The notes below the pieces were generated by a model. The model was not told the origin of the DNA. It ran no database searches and saw only the letters and a program-made list of their open reading frames with translations. Positions 46,011 to 56,071 of a DNA stretch of 64,000 bases are shown here, one piece after another. Within the stretch, counting starts at the first letter, position 1. Each line of letters opens with the position of its first letter. The position numbers were made by a program, and so were the translations under genes. The DNA is taken from contig CAMGYJ010000010.1 of assembly GCA_946122785.1 (NCBI GenBank), forward strand, positions 17,552,206-17,616,205, given 5' to 3'. The DNA comes from Linum tenue. Lineage: Eukaryota; Streptophyta; Magnoliopsida; Malpighiales; Linaceae.

Positions 46011-46819
46011 TAAGGGTGGTAATTGGTGGTATCCAGTATACCGGATACGAGTAGCCGGTATTCGGTATACCAGAAATTGAAATTCCCGCCGCTCCGAATA
46101 CCGATACAGAAAGTTATTTGGTATACCGGCTACCGGATAGTCGATTATCGGTACTTAACCGGTATACCGGATACCAGATAGCTGGTGGAATTAACCTTCA
46201 CTTTGAAAAATAGACAAATTTATGGACAAACAATATATATTCTTTCTCACTTCACTTGAGAAGATCTTCCATGGGGCCTCTAGGGAAATGCTCCTCTCTG
46301 TAAGCTTGCGGCCAGTAGCATGCTACCTCACTTCACTTGTGATATGAAGTGACAGTCACAGTCGCAACAAACCAATCTTCTACTCTTTCACCCAGCGGGA
46401 ACGAATCAAAGAGCCTCAATCTGATGATCACGTGGGCAGCTAAGCAGTAGCTGGAGGAACCGCCAGCTTCCGTTGCGAATCGGCAAGACCAGGCCAGCAC
46501 CGTTCTGTGTTGCTTGATCATGAATTGCAAAGTAAAATGTTAAAATTACTTTCTACCAGCCTACATTGCTTCAAGAAGATGCGTGTAGCCGTGAATAGAT
46601 CAGCCACAACATAAAATATCACAATTACTCTGAATTCAACCGTAGCATTCGGTATTCCGGTATACCGGATTGCCGTTGGTATATTACCGGGTATTATCCG
46701 GTATACCGTTATGCCAAATCACACCATCGAATACCGATACCGCCGGTATTCGGTATACTAGATACCACCAATATCTGGTACGGTATCCGGTAATACCGGT
46801 TTACCGATTACCACCCCTA
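46011..46819. mobile_element. Non-autonomous hAT element, 809 bp
   Basis: Tips TAAGGGTGGTAATTGG and, inverted, TAGGGGTGGTAATCGG (14 of 16 identical), with exact 8-bp target duplication CTTCTGAG at 46003-46010 and 46820-46827. Both are signatures of hAT elements. Subterminal regions are packed with TATACCGG/CCGGTATA words that can pair across the element. No transposase ORF. It is inserted in the integrase region of the Tnt1-like element. Confidence 0.95.
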
Positions 46820-48446
46820 CTTCTGAGCATCGAGTTATACTCAGTAGAAATGTGATATTTGATGAGAAGTCTATGTTTAACCCCATGTTGAAGGTTACTG
46901 TCGTTGAAGATAGCAAGAATGTTGATAAGCAGGTGGAGCTGCAAACTCTCAATGAGAGTGAGTTTGAGCACCAAGGTGGAGAAGATCAACATGAGGATGT
47001 TTCTGTAGAGCCAGAAACTTCAGAGTCCAGTGCAGGAGCTCAACAATCTATAGCTTCCGGTAGACCGAAGAGAACGACTGCAGGAGTACCTCCACAGAGG
47101 TATGGCTTGGAGGACATGGTGGCGTATTCATTTCAGGTTGTTGAAGAAGTGGATGCAGGTGAACTACAATCCTATAGAGAATTCGTTTCGGATGGCGAAG
47201 CTGATTAGTGGCTTGCCGCAATGGGAGATGAGATGGAATCCCATGACAGGAATCGGACTTGGGAGCTAGTCAAACGACCACAGGGAAGGAAGATTGTGAC
47301 AAACAAGTGGATCTACAAGAAAAAGGAAGGAATCAGTTCTGAAGAGGGCATTAAATTTAAAGCTCGGGTGGTTGCACGAGGCTTCTCGAAGAGGGAATGA
47401 GTTGACTACAATGAGATTTTCTCACCAGTGGTCAGACATACTTTGATCAGGGTGCTACTAGCTATAGTGGCACATTATGACTTGGAGCTCGAGCAGCTAG
47501 ACGTAAAGACAACTTTCCTACATGGAGAGTTGGAGGAAGAAATTTACATGACTCAACTAGAAGAATTCCATGTTCCAGGAAAAGAAGACTACGTTTGTAA
47601 GCTGAAGAAGTCCTTATATGGACTTAAGTAGTCTCCGAGGCATTTGTACAAGAGATTTGACAGTTACATGCTTGAGCTAGGCTACAGCAGAAGTCCATAT
47701 GATTGTTGTGTGTATCACAACAAGGTGGAGGATGGTTCGATGATCTATCTTGTTCTGTATGTGGATAATATGCTTATAGCTGCGAGGTCGAAGTCTGATA
47801 TCCAGAAGTTAAAGGGGCTTCTCAGTGCTGAGTTTAAGATGAAGGATTTGGGAGCTGCTCAGAAGATCTTGGGTATGGAGATTTACAGGGACATGTCGAA
47901 GAAGATTTTCTTGTCACAGAAGAGCTACATCCAGTGGATACTGTCGAGGTTTGGCATGTCTTCATCAAAGCCCTTAAATACTCCTAGTGCTTCAAATGTT
48001 CATCTACTCTCAGCTTATGTACCGCAGTCAGAGGCTGAGAAGGAGTACATGTCGAGAGTCCCATATGCTAGTGTAGTAGGTAGCTTGATGTACGCTATGG
48101 TATGCACTAGACCTAATCTTGCACATGCTGTTAGTGTTGTCATCAGGTTCATGATACAACCTGTGAAGGAGCATTGGCAGGCTGTGAAGAGGATCTTCCG
48201 GTACCTTAAGGGTACACCTGATGTGGGGATTAGCTTCGGAAGTGATACAGAGTGCTTGGTGTCTGGGTATTCTGACTCAGACTGTGCTGGAGATGTTGAC
48301 ACGAGGAGATCGATGACCGGTTATGTATTCACTCTTGGGAGTTTTGTAGTGAGCTAGAAGGAAACTCTGTAGTCGGCAGTGACATTGTCTACTACTGAGG
48401 CAGAGTATATGGTGTTGACAGAAGCTGCTAAGGATGGAATATGGTT

Positions 48447-48938
48447 GAAGGGCTTTGCTACCAAACGTTCCAATTCGATTCCCCCTCATCCAACCACTAC
48501 CTCTCGCCCGCCGTCGCCCGCTACCACCGCCTCATCTCCTCCGAGCGCCACCGCCCCATATCCGACCCCACCACCACCAACTTTTCCTCATCCGCTACTC
48601 CCCTCCATTCCCTCTTCATCTCCATCTCCGTCGCTGACCTCGCCGCCCCGCTCGTTCCCGGCGTCGATGAGTCCTACACCCTCTCCATCCCTAATCACGC
48701 TGCCGCCGCAACCGCAAATCTCAGTGCCACCACTGTGTGGGGAGCCATCCAGGGGCTGGAGACCTTCTCCCAGCTAGGGGGGGGGGGCGGCGTGGCGGTC
48801 GGGGTGGAGATAAGCGATGCGCCCCTCTCCATCCCCAATCATCACCAGAGAGGGGAGTTTACATACTCCAGACCAACCTTCGTCGCCGGCTTTGTGTCGG
48901 ATTCTTCTTCTTTCAAGGTTCGGTTTTGGGGGTGAGAA
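48447..48938 (+). pseudogene. Captured beta-hexosaminidase (HEXO2-like) N-terminal fragment
   Basis: The frame 48441-48935 reads YLSPAVARYHRLI, ISVADLAAPL, GVDESYTLSIPNHAA, TTVWGAIQGLETFSQL and then DAPLSIPNHHQRGEF, the non-catalytic N-terminal domain of plant GH20 beta-hexosaminidases. The Asp-Glu catalytic region is absent. An 11-G run at 48777-48787 replaces part of the segment after FSQL. The fragment starts abruptly at the end of the copia RNase H and ends just inside the right TIR, as expected for a gene piece captured by a Mutator-like element. The GC-rich, C-rich codon use contrasts with its surroundings. Confidence 0.8.
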
Positions 48939-48952
48939 ACAGACAGAGAATG

Positions 48953-49196
48953 TTAATGCAAAAGCTGGGTTCGATGTTCCTTTTGTTTATTTTATTATTA
49001 CTTTTTTATTAGTTTGCAGCAGAGTCCCACCAATAGTGACTCAGCGCACTGTAAGCGTTGATGTGGCGAAAATATTTCCTTTTGTTATTGTCGTTAGTCA
49101 GTTGACGATAATAGTGGTACCCGACACCTTATTATAATATAAGTGGTATAGCTCCCCCAATTCTCAAAGTTTAGTGGTACCCGAGGTATTTTACCC
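48953..49196 (-). repeat. Right long TIR
   Basis: Inverted partner of 38706-38982, ending ATTTTACCC before the CAAGTTTCGACA flank. Confidence 0.8.
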
Positions 49197-49228
49197 CAAG
49201 TTTCGACATGGTCATTTACATTACAGTG

Positions 49229-50830
49229 TCGTGTTGGTGCTCAAGTCAAAGCCAATGAACCTTTAGACCGTTGTAGTTATTTTTCGCGCTCATGTTATCT
49301 CAGCTTTTCAGCAAACAAGAATTAAACTGAATCGCATGTCGAAATCACTGAACTGAAATCGTATGCTTTGTGGGTGGGAATCTAGGGGCTCTTTGGCTAA
49401 TTTTCAAATGAACAATCGATATTCTGCTTTTTGAGTCGAATATTTAAATCCAACGAAGTGAGAGGAGTGAATACCCCGAGTGTTAGGGAGAAGGGTGAAG
49501 GGACAGAGCGGGAGTTCGCCTAGCTAGTGTAAGCAGCAACAGCTTTAGTGAGAGCTACTACAATAGACGGAAGATGTACGACATCTGTAAGAAAGGGAGA
49601 AGGAAGAAAAGCGAGGGACGAAGTTGCTCGACTTCCAACTTCTTGAGCAGCCGAGATATTGAACAACGTCGAATCCTGAACTTGATCTTTAATCCTACAC
49701 CAGTTAATGATGCGATGGGAGAAGTAACTTCACAATGCTGGCCGAGTCGAGGCTCAGACGATCAACTAAGCAATGAGGATAGCGGATATCCATGGTAATC
49801 TTCTTTTGATGCTTAAAGACCACCCCTTAGAAAAAAGAACGAGGTCTTTCTATATCAGTGCTTTACATTGTAAGAATATGATATCTTTAGCGAATAAACA
49901 TTTTAATGATGAACACGATATCTTGGGTAAAGAAGAGGAAGAGTGGGCAAACTCTTTCAATTTTGATATCAATTCAGTCCGAGCCCTAACTTGAAGCGTA
50001 CTCGATCATTACTTGCATAGCGCACAACCCCACTCAATTTGTTAAGAAGCTCAACCATCCAATACCCCCAACCAGGCCCTCGTACTAGACCATACTCGAC
50101 GCCACATTCACATTTTCCAATTCTCCTAATCATAAGGTCAATCCCTAACCTAGTAACCCTTGATTGAGAAGTCCATAACGAGAAGAGAGAACAAGATTGG
50201 GAGACAAATGCCCTCATTCCTCTCCATCCCTTACCCTTGCACCGAGACTCGACAGTTCGTTTCCGAGTGAATGGTTATAATATCAGGTCGTGTTGGTGCT
50301 CAGGTAAAGCCAATGAGCATTAGACCCTCCAAGTTATTTTTCGTGCTCATGCTATTTCAGCCTTTTCAATTCCTCTCTTATAAGAGTGTGAGTGTACAGT
50401 TTGGCAAACCCGAATTAAACTGAGTCTCATGTCAAAATGACCGAACCAAAATCATGTGTTTTGTGGGTCATAATCTGGAGTTGTGTGGCTAGATCTCGAA
50501 TGAGCCTAGCCGATATTTTGTTGTTCGATCCGAATTTCGAAATCCAACCTCCAACTCAGCATTGAAGTGTACTTAATCATCACTCACATAGTTCATTGCC
50601 CCAATCAATCTGTTAAGAAGCTCAACGTCCCATGGCCCCCAACTAAGCCCTCTTACTAACTCTCCATTTTCATTTTCGAATTCTCCCAATCATAAGCTCA
50701 ATCTCTAATCCCTATCCTACTAACCCTAGATCGAGAAGTCGAGCACAATAAGAGATAACGAGATAGGGAAACCGTTGTACTCACTCCTCCCCGTACCAAC
50801 ACTCGACAATTCGCACTCCTCTTTGCTCGG
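49229..50830. repeat. Diverged two-block duplication
   Basis: Block A (TCGTGTTGGTGCTCA...) occurs at 49229-49480 and 50286-50555. Block B (GAAG(C/T)GTACT...AAGAAGCTCAAC) occurs at about 49990-50270 and 50560-50830. In the first copy about 500 bp separate A and B; in the second they abut. This looks like an old duplication with a later insertion in copy 1. Confidence 0.75.
49480..49990 (+). other. Unassigned coding-like insert between duplicated blocks
   Basis: Two overlapping open frames, 49574-49798 (74 codons) and 49773-49994 (73 codons; GNLLLMLKDHPLEKRTRSFY, then an acidic EEEEW run). No family recognised. It could be a fragment of a host gene or a filler insertion. Confidence 0.3.
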
Positions 50831-51720
50831 CCACTACTCTCTCTCACTCCTCTCGGGTGGCAACTTCTTATCTCCTAAGCCTTCCCCTTCGGCTTCTCGA
50901 CCCTTGTCCCACTTGTCCATGTGTTTGACTCCATAGAAGAGCTCTCAAAGTCATCTCCTCGCCTAACGCCAACTTCACCTCCTCCCTCTCTCGGCCCACG
51001 TCTAAGTTTCAGCTCCTTCGCCCTCAAGAATCCAATCTCCATCGACCAACGAGTGTCGATAGTCTCCTCTCCTCCGACAACCACACACATTTCAATATTG
51101 TCGGGGATTACAGTCCGAACCGAACTATAATTTGTAGCGGGTGACCGGACCAAATTATAGTTCAGTTCAGAATCAGTTGCAATGAGGTAAGCCAAGTGTT
51201 GTGCAAGACAGCTTAACCCGTGGCAATTGGTACAACCAGACCTAGCCGAAACCTTGTTTTGTGGAGGTCTACAAAGTCTGATTCCTAATGTGATGCTAGA
51301 AACTTACAACCCTGGGCGCATCAAAGTTAAATGGGAGGTTTTCTTCTAATCATCAGCCAGACAGAAACCGCCAGCAACTAACAATCCCAAAGAGACTGGA
51401 AGCTCGAAAAGAAGTAGGAAATGAACACTCAGTGAAATAATCAGATTGCACATCAGCAAAAAAGGTACGAGCACAAAATCAATCCATCAAAACTCAAAAT
51501 CAAGTGCCCAAAGGTTCTGCAACTTAAAACTAAACTGCATTGCTTGAGGAAGAAGGTAAACCAAGTTTCTATAAATGTATATCAATCAAGTAACCAACTC
51601 AGCCTTGTAAGTGTAAGTTAGGGAACCGGGAGCGAGCCAAAATCCAGCCCCATAGATAGAAGCACTGAACTTGATAAATTAGCAGCAACCAACACCAACC
51701 ATGGAGAAATTTCTGTCTGT
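50831..51720. other. Flank and 3' region of the maMYB-like gene
   Basis: A 106-codon minus frame (51195-50875) is without recognisable domain and probably chance. The part nearest 51720 should hold the 3' UTR of the maMYB-like gene. Confidence 0.5.
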
Positions 51721-52659
51721 CTAGTTAGCAGCACCACCAGCTTTTGAGCTCCGGAAACCTTTCTTCAAATCACTCACTCTCTTCACACAAGCCGCCTTCG
51801 ACTTCCCAGGAACTGCCGCAGCTACCTTATCCCATCTCATCGCTACATCTTTGGGAAACGCTTTTAGTGCATTCAGCAACGCAATATCCTCGCCAGAACT
51901 CCATGTGACGGCCGCCATCCCTCCACCGCCGTCGTTGTCAGCTCCACCTTCGTCCATCTCAGCAGCTTCGACTCTGGCGTCCACTGGCTTCCTGTTCTTC
52001 AAGAACTTGGCGTATGAATCGCTGTCATCCGATTTCTTCTCACCCATTTCCTTCGCCGCCTTAATCACGCTCTCCACTCTGTGCCTCCCGTTGAACGCCT
52101 CGGCGATGACCTCCCATCTCCTCGGCTTGCCCACTGGATTCTTCGCCATTTGCTTCTTCAGGATCAAGAAATCCTCCTCGCTCCAGTCTTTCTCTTCTTC
52201 ATTCGGCGCCGATTCCAACCTGTCTTTCTGACTCGACGACCCATTTGGTTGACCTAAGCCCATCGCCGGGATTTGATTCACGATCGTGTCTTCAGATCTA
52301 ACTGGCTTCGCCCTCCTTTTCGGCGCCCGCTTCTCCGTCACGACTTCGGGTTCTGGATTGAGTGGCTCCAGAATCGGACCCTGACCGACACGAATGTCGC
52401 CGCCTGTAATGTGGGATGGAGCGAGCGGGCCGATCAAGAGGGAGGTGGATACCCAGAAGAGGAGTGACTTGAAGGGTTCGTTTTGGACAAAGAAGATTGA
52501 GAGAGCCAACAAAAGGGAAGAGATGGAGATGGTTACGGCGAGGAATGGCTTGTTGAGGGATTTCTTTTGTGGGGTCTCTGGATCAGCTGGTGAAGATGCA
52601 GCAACGGTACGAGATTGGAAAACGAACCTCGGCCTAGCATCTTCATCAAGGAACTCCAT
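51721..52659 (-). CDS. maMYB: Membrane-anchored MYB/SANT protein (maMYB-like)
   Basis: An intact, intronless 312-residue frame starting MEFLDEDARPRFVFQSR. An in-frame ATG 16 codons upstream (52707) is possible, but the chosen start gives the N-terminus I recall for the family. Two hydrophobic segments (about residues 38-59 and 66-83) would anchor it in the ER membrane. A basic KRAPKRRAKP stretch (about 110-119) suits a nuclear signal. Two SANT/MYB-like repeats follow: DWSEEDFLILKKQM to VIKAAKEMG (about 159-205) and TWSSGEDIALLNALKAF to VKRVSDLKKGF (about 253-300). The order matches Arabidopsis maMYB, a membrane-tethered MYB reported in root-hair growth. It is the only clearly intact protein-coding host gene here. 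Confidence 0.92.
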   Translation of the reverse strand: MEFLDEDARPRFVFQSRTVAASSPADPETPQKKSLNKPFLAVTISISSLLLALSIFFVQNEPFKSLLFWVSTSLLIGPLAPSHITGGDIRVGQGPILEPLNPEPEVVTEKRAPKRRAKPVRSEDTIVNQIPAMGLGQPNGSSSQKDRLESAPNEEEKDWSEEDFLILKKQMAKNPVGKPRRWEVIAEAFNGRHRVESVIKAAKEMGEKKSDDSDSYAKFLKNRKPVDARVEAAEMDEGGADNDGGGGMAAVTWSSGEDIALLNALKAFPKDVAMRWDKVAAAVPGKSKAACVKRVSDLKKGFRSSKAGGAAN

Positions 52660-53711
52660 GGATGCACTGTTGGAGCTGGAAAACTCCAACGACGAGTTCC
52701 TTCTCAAAAGGCACGCCTTCGATCTAGTTGATGCCTCGACTCTCGATTGAATTGGTTGTAAAACTAAGTGGAGAAGTGAAATTGAGAGGAACCGGGAGGA
52801 TGAACCCTAATCCCCAATTTCGATCTCTACGAAATAAATATTGGTTTCTCTTCAGCGCCAGGCCATAGAAAGACAAGCCGTTTTTTTTCTTGCGTTGTAC
52901 CCAACGTGTCAAACCGGTTTAAACCGTTGAGTTGATCAAGCAAATAATTTGATGTTAAATAGCTAGATTGAGATACAATCAATTTAAGCTCACTTTATCA
53001 ATATTATAAAATTATGAGTGTATATATGATAATAATTCAATATTTTAATAACCTGATGTAATTTGACAGGTATCATACAATAATTAAACGATTAATATAT
53101 TATATCACCCTAAAAGTTGCGTATATATGCTTCATTTTCAAGTATATGATTTGGGATAGGAGAAAAAATGCAACATTCTATCTAAGAACCAAAAATCGGC
53201 AATTCGATCAGACCATCAATTTTTGCGATTTTGACCGACTTTGGCCGACTACCGATTTAGTGGCAAAATGGCTTTTTGGGAGCACTAGCTTCGCTCGGAC
53301 CTGGTGTGACTGGCCGACTTGACAACCTTGGTTGTACTCGATCCGTTCCTCTTAAAATATGATTCAAATCATATAAAAAATTGGATTCGAATAACCTAGG
53401 GATCTTATCTTTTTTATTGTCATTAAATCGATCACTCGCGTCATCAAGTAAGATAGATCGAAAAAGAATACATTAACTAAAGCTAGAGAGTAAAATAAAA
53501 CCACAGGGATCGGTTAGCTTGCTAACCCCATAAGGGGTTGGAAAAATGACACCCCCTAACATTTAATACATCTTTATCAAATTTAAAACTCATTAATTAC
53601 ACATTGGAAACCCATATTAATTACTTACTTTTTAAAATTTAAACCTATATTAAATACAATTCTCTCTCTGATTCTTCCTTTCCCAGCAGCCCTCGACCAC
53701 CACAATTATCT
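52660..53711. other. maMYB-like 5' flank and AT-rich spacer
   Basis: The leader and promoter of the minus-strand gene should lie at 52660 to about 52950; an AT-rich ATATTTATT (minus, near 52838) could be TATA-like. At 53190-53340 a GACCGACT/GGCCGACT-rich block ends GACTTGACAACCTTGG, a possible MITE tip like those near 3.3 and 18.4 kb. No gene. Confidence 0.45.
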
Positions 53712-54949
53712 GATGGGCAAGCAGTTACCTAAGGGGATGGCCACTCACGCTAAGTGCAAATTCTTCTCCGACCTGAGTTACTATTTATGGGAGGATCCAT
53801 ACCTCTTCATGATCGGAGGAGATGGCGTGATATGACGTTGCGTGATGGAGCACGAGATGGGAGATATCCAGTCTCACTGTCACGAGGGACCTACTGACAG
53901 TCATCATGGAGGAACCGCAAGGCGCGGAAGGTGTTGCAGTCGGGCTTCTATTGGCTCACGCTCTTCAAGGATGCAGAGGCCTTTGCACGCCAGTGTGATC
54001 ACTGTCAGAGGTCAGGTAACATCTCTGCCCGTGATGAGATGCCCCATAAGTCTTTTGTAACTTGTGAGATTTTTAATGTCTTGGGCATCGATTTCATGCG
54101 TCCCTTTCCTCCTTCATTCAGTAATCTATATATCTTGGTTGGTGTAGACTACGTCTCGAGGTGGGCAGAAGCGCAGGTCATGCCCACCAATGATGCAAGA
54201 GACACCTCGAGCCATCATTATCACGTAGAGGTGTACTCATTTCTGAAGCAGCTCTTTTCCCGGCTCGAGACACCTCTAGCCATCATTAGCGGTAGAGGAA
54301 CCCATTTTCAAGGGAAATTCACTAAGCTCCTCTCTCACTATGATGTTAAGCATAAGGTGTCCATGGCTTACCATCCACAGACGAATGGTCAAGCCGAGCT
54401 GACGAGCGGGGAATTGAAGAGGACCATTGAAAAGATGGTGGATCAATCTCGTAAAGATTGGTCTACCAAGCTCGATGATGCTCTGTGGGCGTATAGGACA
54501 TCCTACAAGATGTTGATTGGTACTTCTCTATAGTCTATGGAAAGGCTTGTCATTTACCCGTCGAGCTAGACTACAAGGCCTTCTGGACCCTTAAACTACT
54601 AAAATTTGATTTGAGTCTTGCAGGTAACGCAAGAAAAATGTAGCTGGTGGAGTTGGAAGAGTGGCGTTATCACGCCTATGAGAACACCTGGTTGTATAAG
54701 GAGAGGACTAAGCGTCTCCACAACGCTCGTCTAAAAGGGCCCAAAGAGTTTCATATGTGTAATCGAGTTCTCCTACACAACTCTTGCCTAAAACTCTTTC
54801 CGGGCAAGCTACGCTCTCGATGGTTAGGACCATTCACGATCACCCAGGTGTTTTCATACGATACCATCGAGATCGTCAATCCACAGACCGAGCCCTTCAA
54901 GGTGAATGGGCATCGCCTCAAGCTATACTTGGGAGGCGATGTTGAATGA
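53712..54949 (+). pseudogene. Athila-like gypsy integrase (3' end of pol)
   Basis: In order: connection text (KCKFFSDLSYYLWEDPYLF), the H-x-H-C-type zinc region around 53870-54010 (SHCHEGP, CDHCQRSG), the integrase core (LGIDFMRPFPPSF, GVDYVSRWAEA, IISGRGTHF, AYHPQTNGQAE, LWAYRTSYK), and a C-terminal domain after stops at 54531 and beyond (HNARLKGPKEFHMCNRVLL, LRSRWLGPFTI, VNGHRLKLYLGGDVE). The core Asp at ISGRG is changed from the usual D-x-G. RT upstream is missing, so this is a 5'-truncated element (alpha). Confidence 0.9.
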
Positions 54950-56071
54950 GTTGGTGATTTTTCTTGCGGACCCTCAGTTTCTTCTTATGCATCTAGTTAA
55001 AAGACGATAAAGACGCGCTTGTGCGGAGGCAACCCCACCACGGTTTGCATTTTCTTTTTGTTTTTTTGGTCTGTTTGAGTCAGTATGCGTGTGTGATGAA
55101 GTTCGATCATCTGGTGTGCCTCATTCATGGATAATTTGGCTTTGGGGTGTTCGGAAATTTCAAAAATTGAGTTTTAGTCCGTCTGGGGAAAAATACCCGG
55201 TCTGCTCTCCAAATACCCAATCACGTATTTTGGATTCACGACCGGGCCCCATCATGGACCAAATACCCGATCCGGGCTGAAATACCTAATCAGGTATTTT
55301 TAAAGCCTATACGAGTATTTTCCATTTAAAACGTGATACTCGGTTGCCCACTCTCTCTCCTCCGCCCACTCTCTCTCCTCCTCATTTTTTCCAGAACTCT
55401 CTCTCTCTCTCGGTCTCTCCTTTATGTCGCCGGAAAATCGCCTCCACCATAGGTTTTTGTAGACCCTGGTCTGCTCCGACCTCCAAATAAAGAACCATTC
55501 ACGGGTGTGTTCCTCTCACTGGGGCGACCTTACCCCAGAATTTTTATCCATTTTGGGTGACTTTTGTCATCGCCAACCGCCATCGCCGCCGCCACACCAC
55601 CGCTCACCGGCGAGCCTCCGGCAATACTCTAGTGAGACCCCTGAACCATTTTTCAGCACAATTCCGAATCCATCGCCCTCCTCTCACCTTCCTATACGAT
55701 CCTTCTTGTGTTTCCACGTTTGTGACGTGATTTGCTATTTATGGAAAATCAGACTGTAGATGTTAGGGTTGAGAACCGTGAATTGTTTGGCATGCTTGAA
55801 CTAGTTTAGGGCGAGGGATGTGTTTTTTTGTGGTCTGCTAGCAATAATTGGAGTATGATTGCCTGGTTTTATCGATCCGTGCCATGATTTGTGTGAGAAA
55901 TTAGTCTGTTTTGTCGATATTCCTATCTCTATGATTGGAAAGTAGATAGTTTGAACTGTAGTGCTTGCCTAGGTGATCATTAGGTGTGGGGGAACTGGCT
56001 ATCCCCTCCCTGTGATTCTAACGGTGTTTTTTTTCTTGGTTACACCTTTGGCTTAATTATTTTGCAGGATC
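54950..56071 (+). other. Post-pol spacer of the Athila-like element
   Basis: Non-coding, with a CT-rich tract (CTCTCTCTCC) at 55350-55420 and repeated AAATACCCG(G/A) words at 55190-55290. Athila-type elements have such a spacer between pol and an extra 3' ORF. Confidence 0.5.

Larger units (their letters stand above)
39015..48450 (+). mobile_element. Tnt1-like copia element lacking its 3' end, with two nested insertions
   Basis: 5' LTR, primer site, gag, protease, integrase, RT and most of RNase H are in plus-strand order. It is interrupted at 40432-45219 by a gypsy element and at 46011-46819 by a hAT MITE. It breaks off in RNase H (STTEAEYMVLTEAAKDGIWLKG at about 48380-48450), where hexosaminidase sequence starts; there is no purine tract or 3' LTR. 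RT phrases such as DLGAAQKILGMEI resemble the Tork/Tnt1 lineage. Confidence 0.9.
39540..48450 (+). pseudogene. Tnt1-like copia gag-pol, broken
   Basis: Gag (UBN2 type) runs 39554-40434; its zinc knuckle is damaged (CHNCKEVGHWKYNY, last Cys replaced by Tyr). Protease has WFLDTTASYHM for the usual D-S-G-A-S. After the gypsy insertion come DGSFCTVNDVRHV, the pre-integrase LWHMRRGH (about 45540) and C-x2-C (FCEHCVLGK), then an integrase core with stops. About 450 bp from the second part of integrase is missing at the hAT insertion (IAHHGWSPSE|HRVILSRNVIFDE). RT has FLHGELEEEIYM and LVLYVDNMLIA, so the catalytic YVDD reads YVDN. Stops at about 47206, 47398, 47629, 48355 and 48370 add to the decay. 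Confidence 0.9.
38706..49196. mobile_element. Mutator-like element with long TIRs, captured gene and nested insertions
   Basis: Inverted repeats of about 245-275 bp at 38706-38982 and 48953-49196 share GGGTAAAAT tips, TATACCACTTATATTA, TCGCCACATCA and GGAACATCGAACCCAGC. Outside them CAAGTTCCGAGA (38694-38705) and CAAGTTTCGACA (49197-49208) agree at 10 of 12 bases, a plausible decayed duplication of 9-12 bp as in Mutator insertions. The interior has a captured beta-hexosaminidase fragment next to the right TIR and a truncated copia element with further insertions, so the original element was far shorter. No transposase is seen. An alternative is two inverted MITE copies bracketing unrelated DNA, but the matching flanks argue against that. 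Confidence 0.7.

Noticed and set aside
48379..48777. Pro/Ser-rich 132-codon frame
   Set aside because: Alternative frame over the hexosaminidase fragment; Pro-richness comes from its C-rich codons.
52394..52750. 118-codon plus frame and others over 51.8-52.75 kb
   Set aside because: Antisense of the maMYB-like gene, which has clear membrane segments and SANT repeats on the minus strand.
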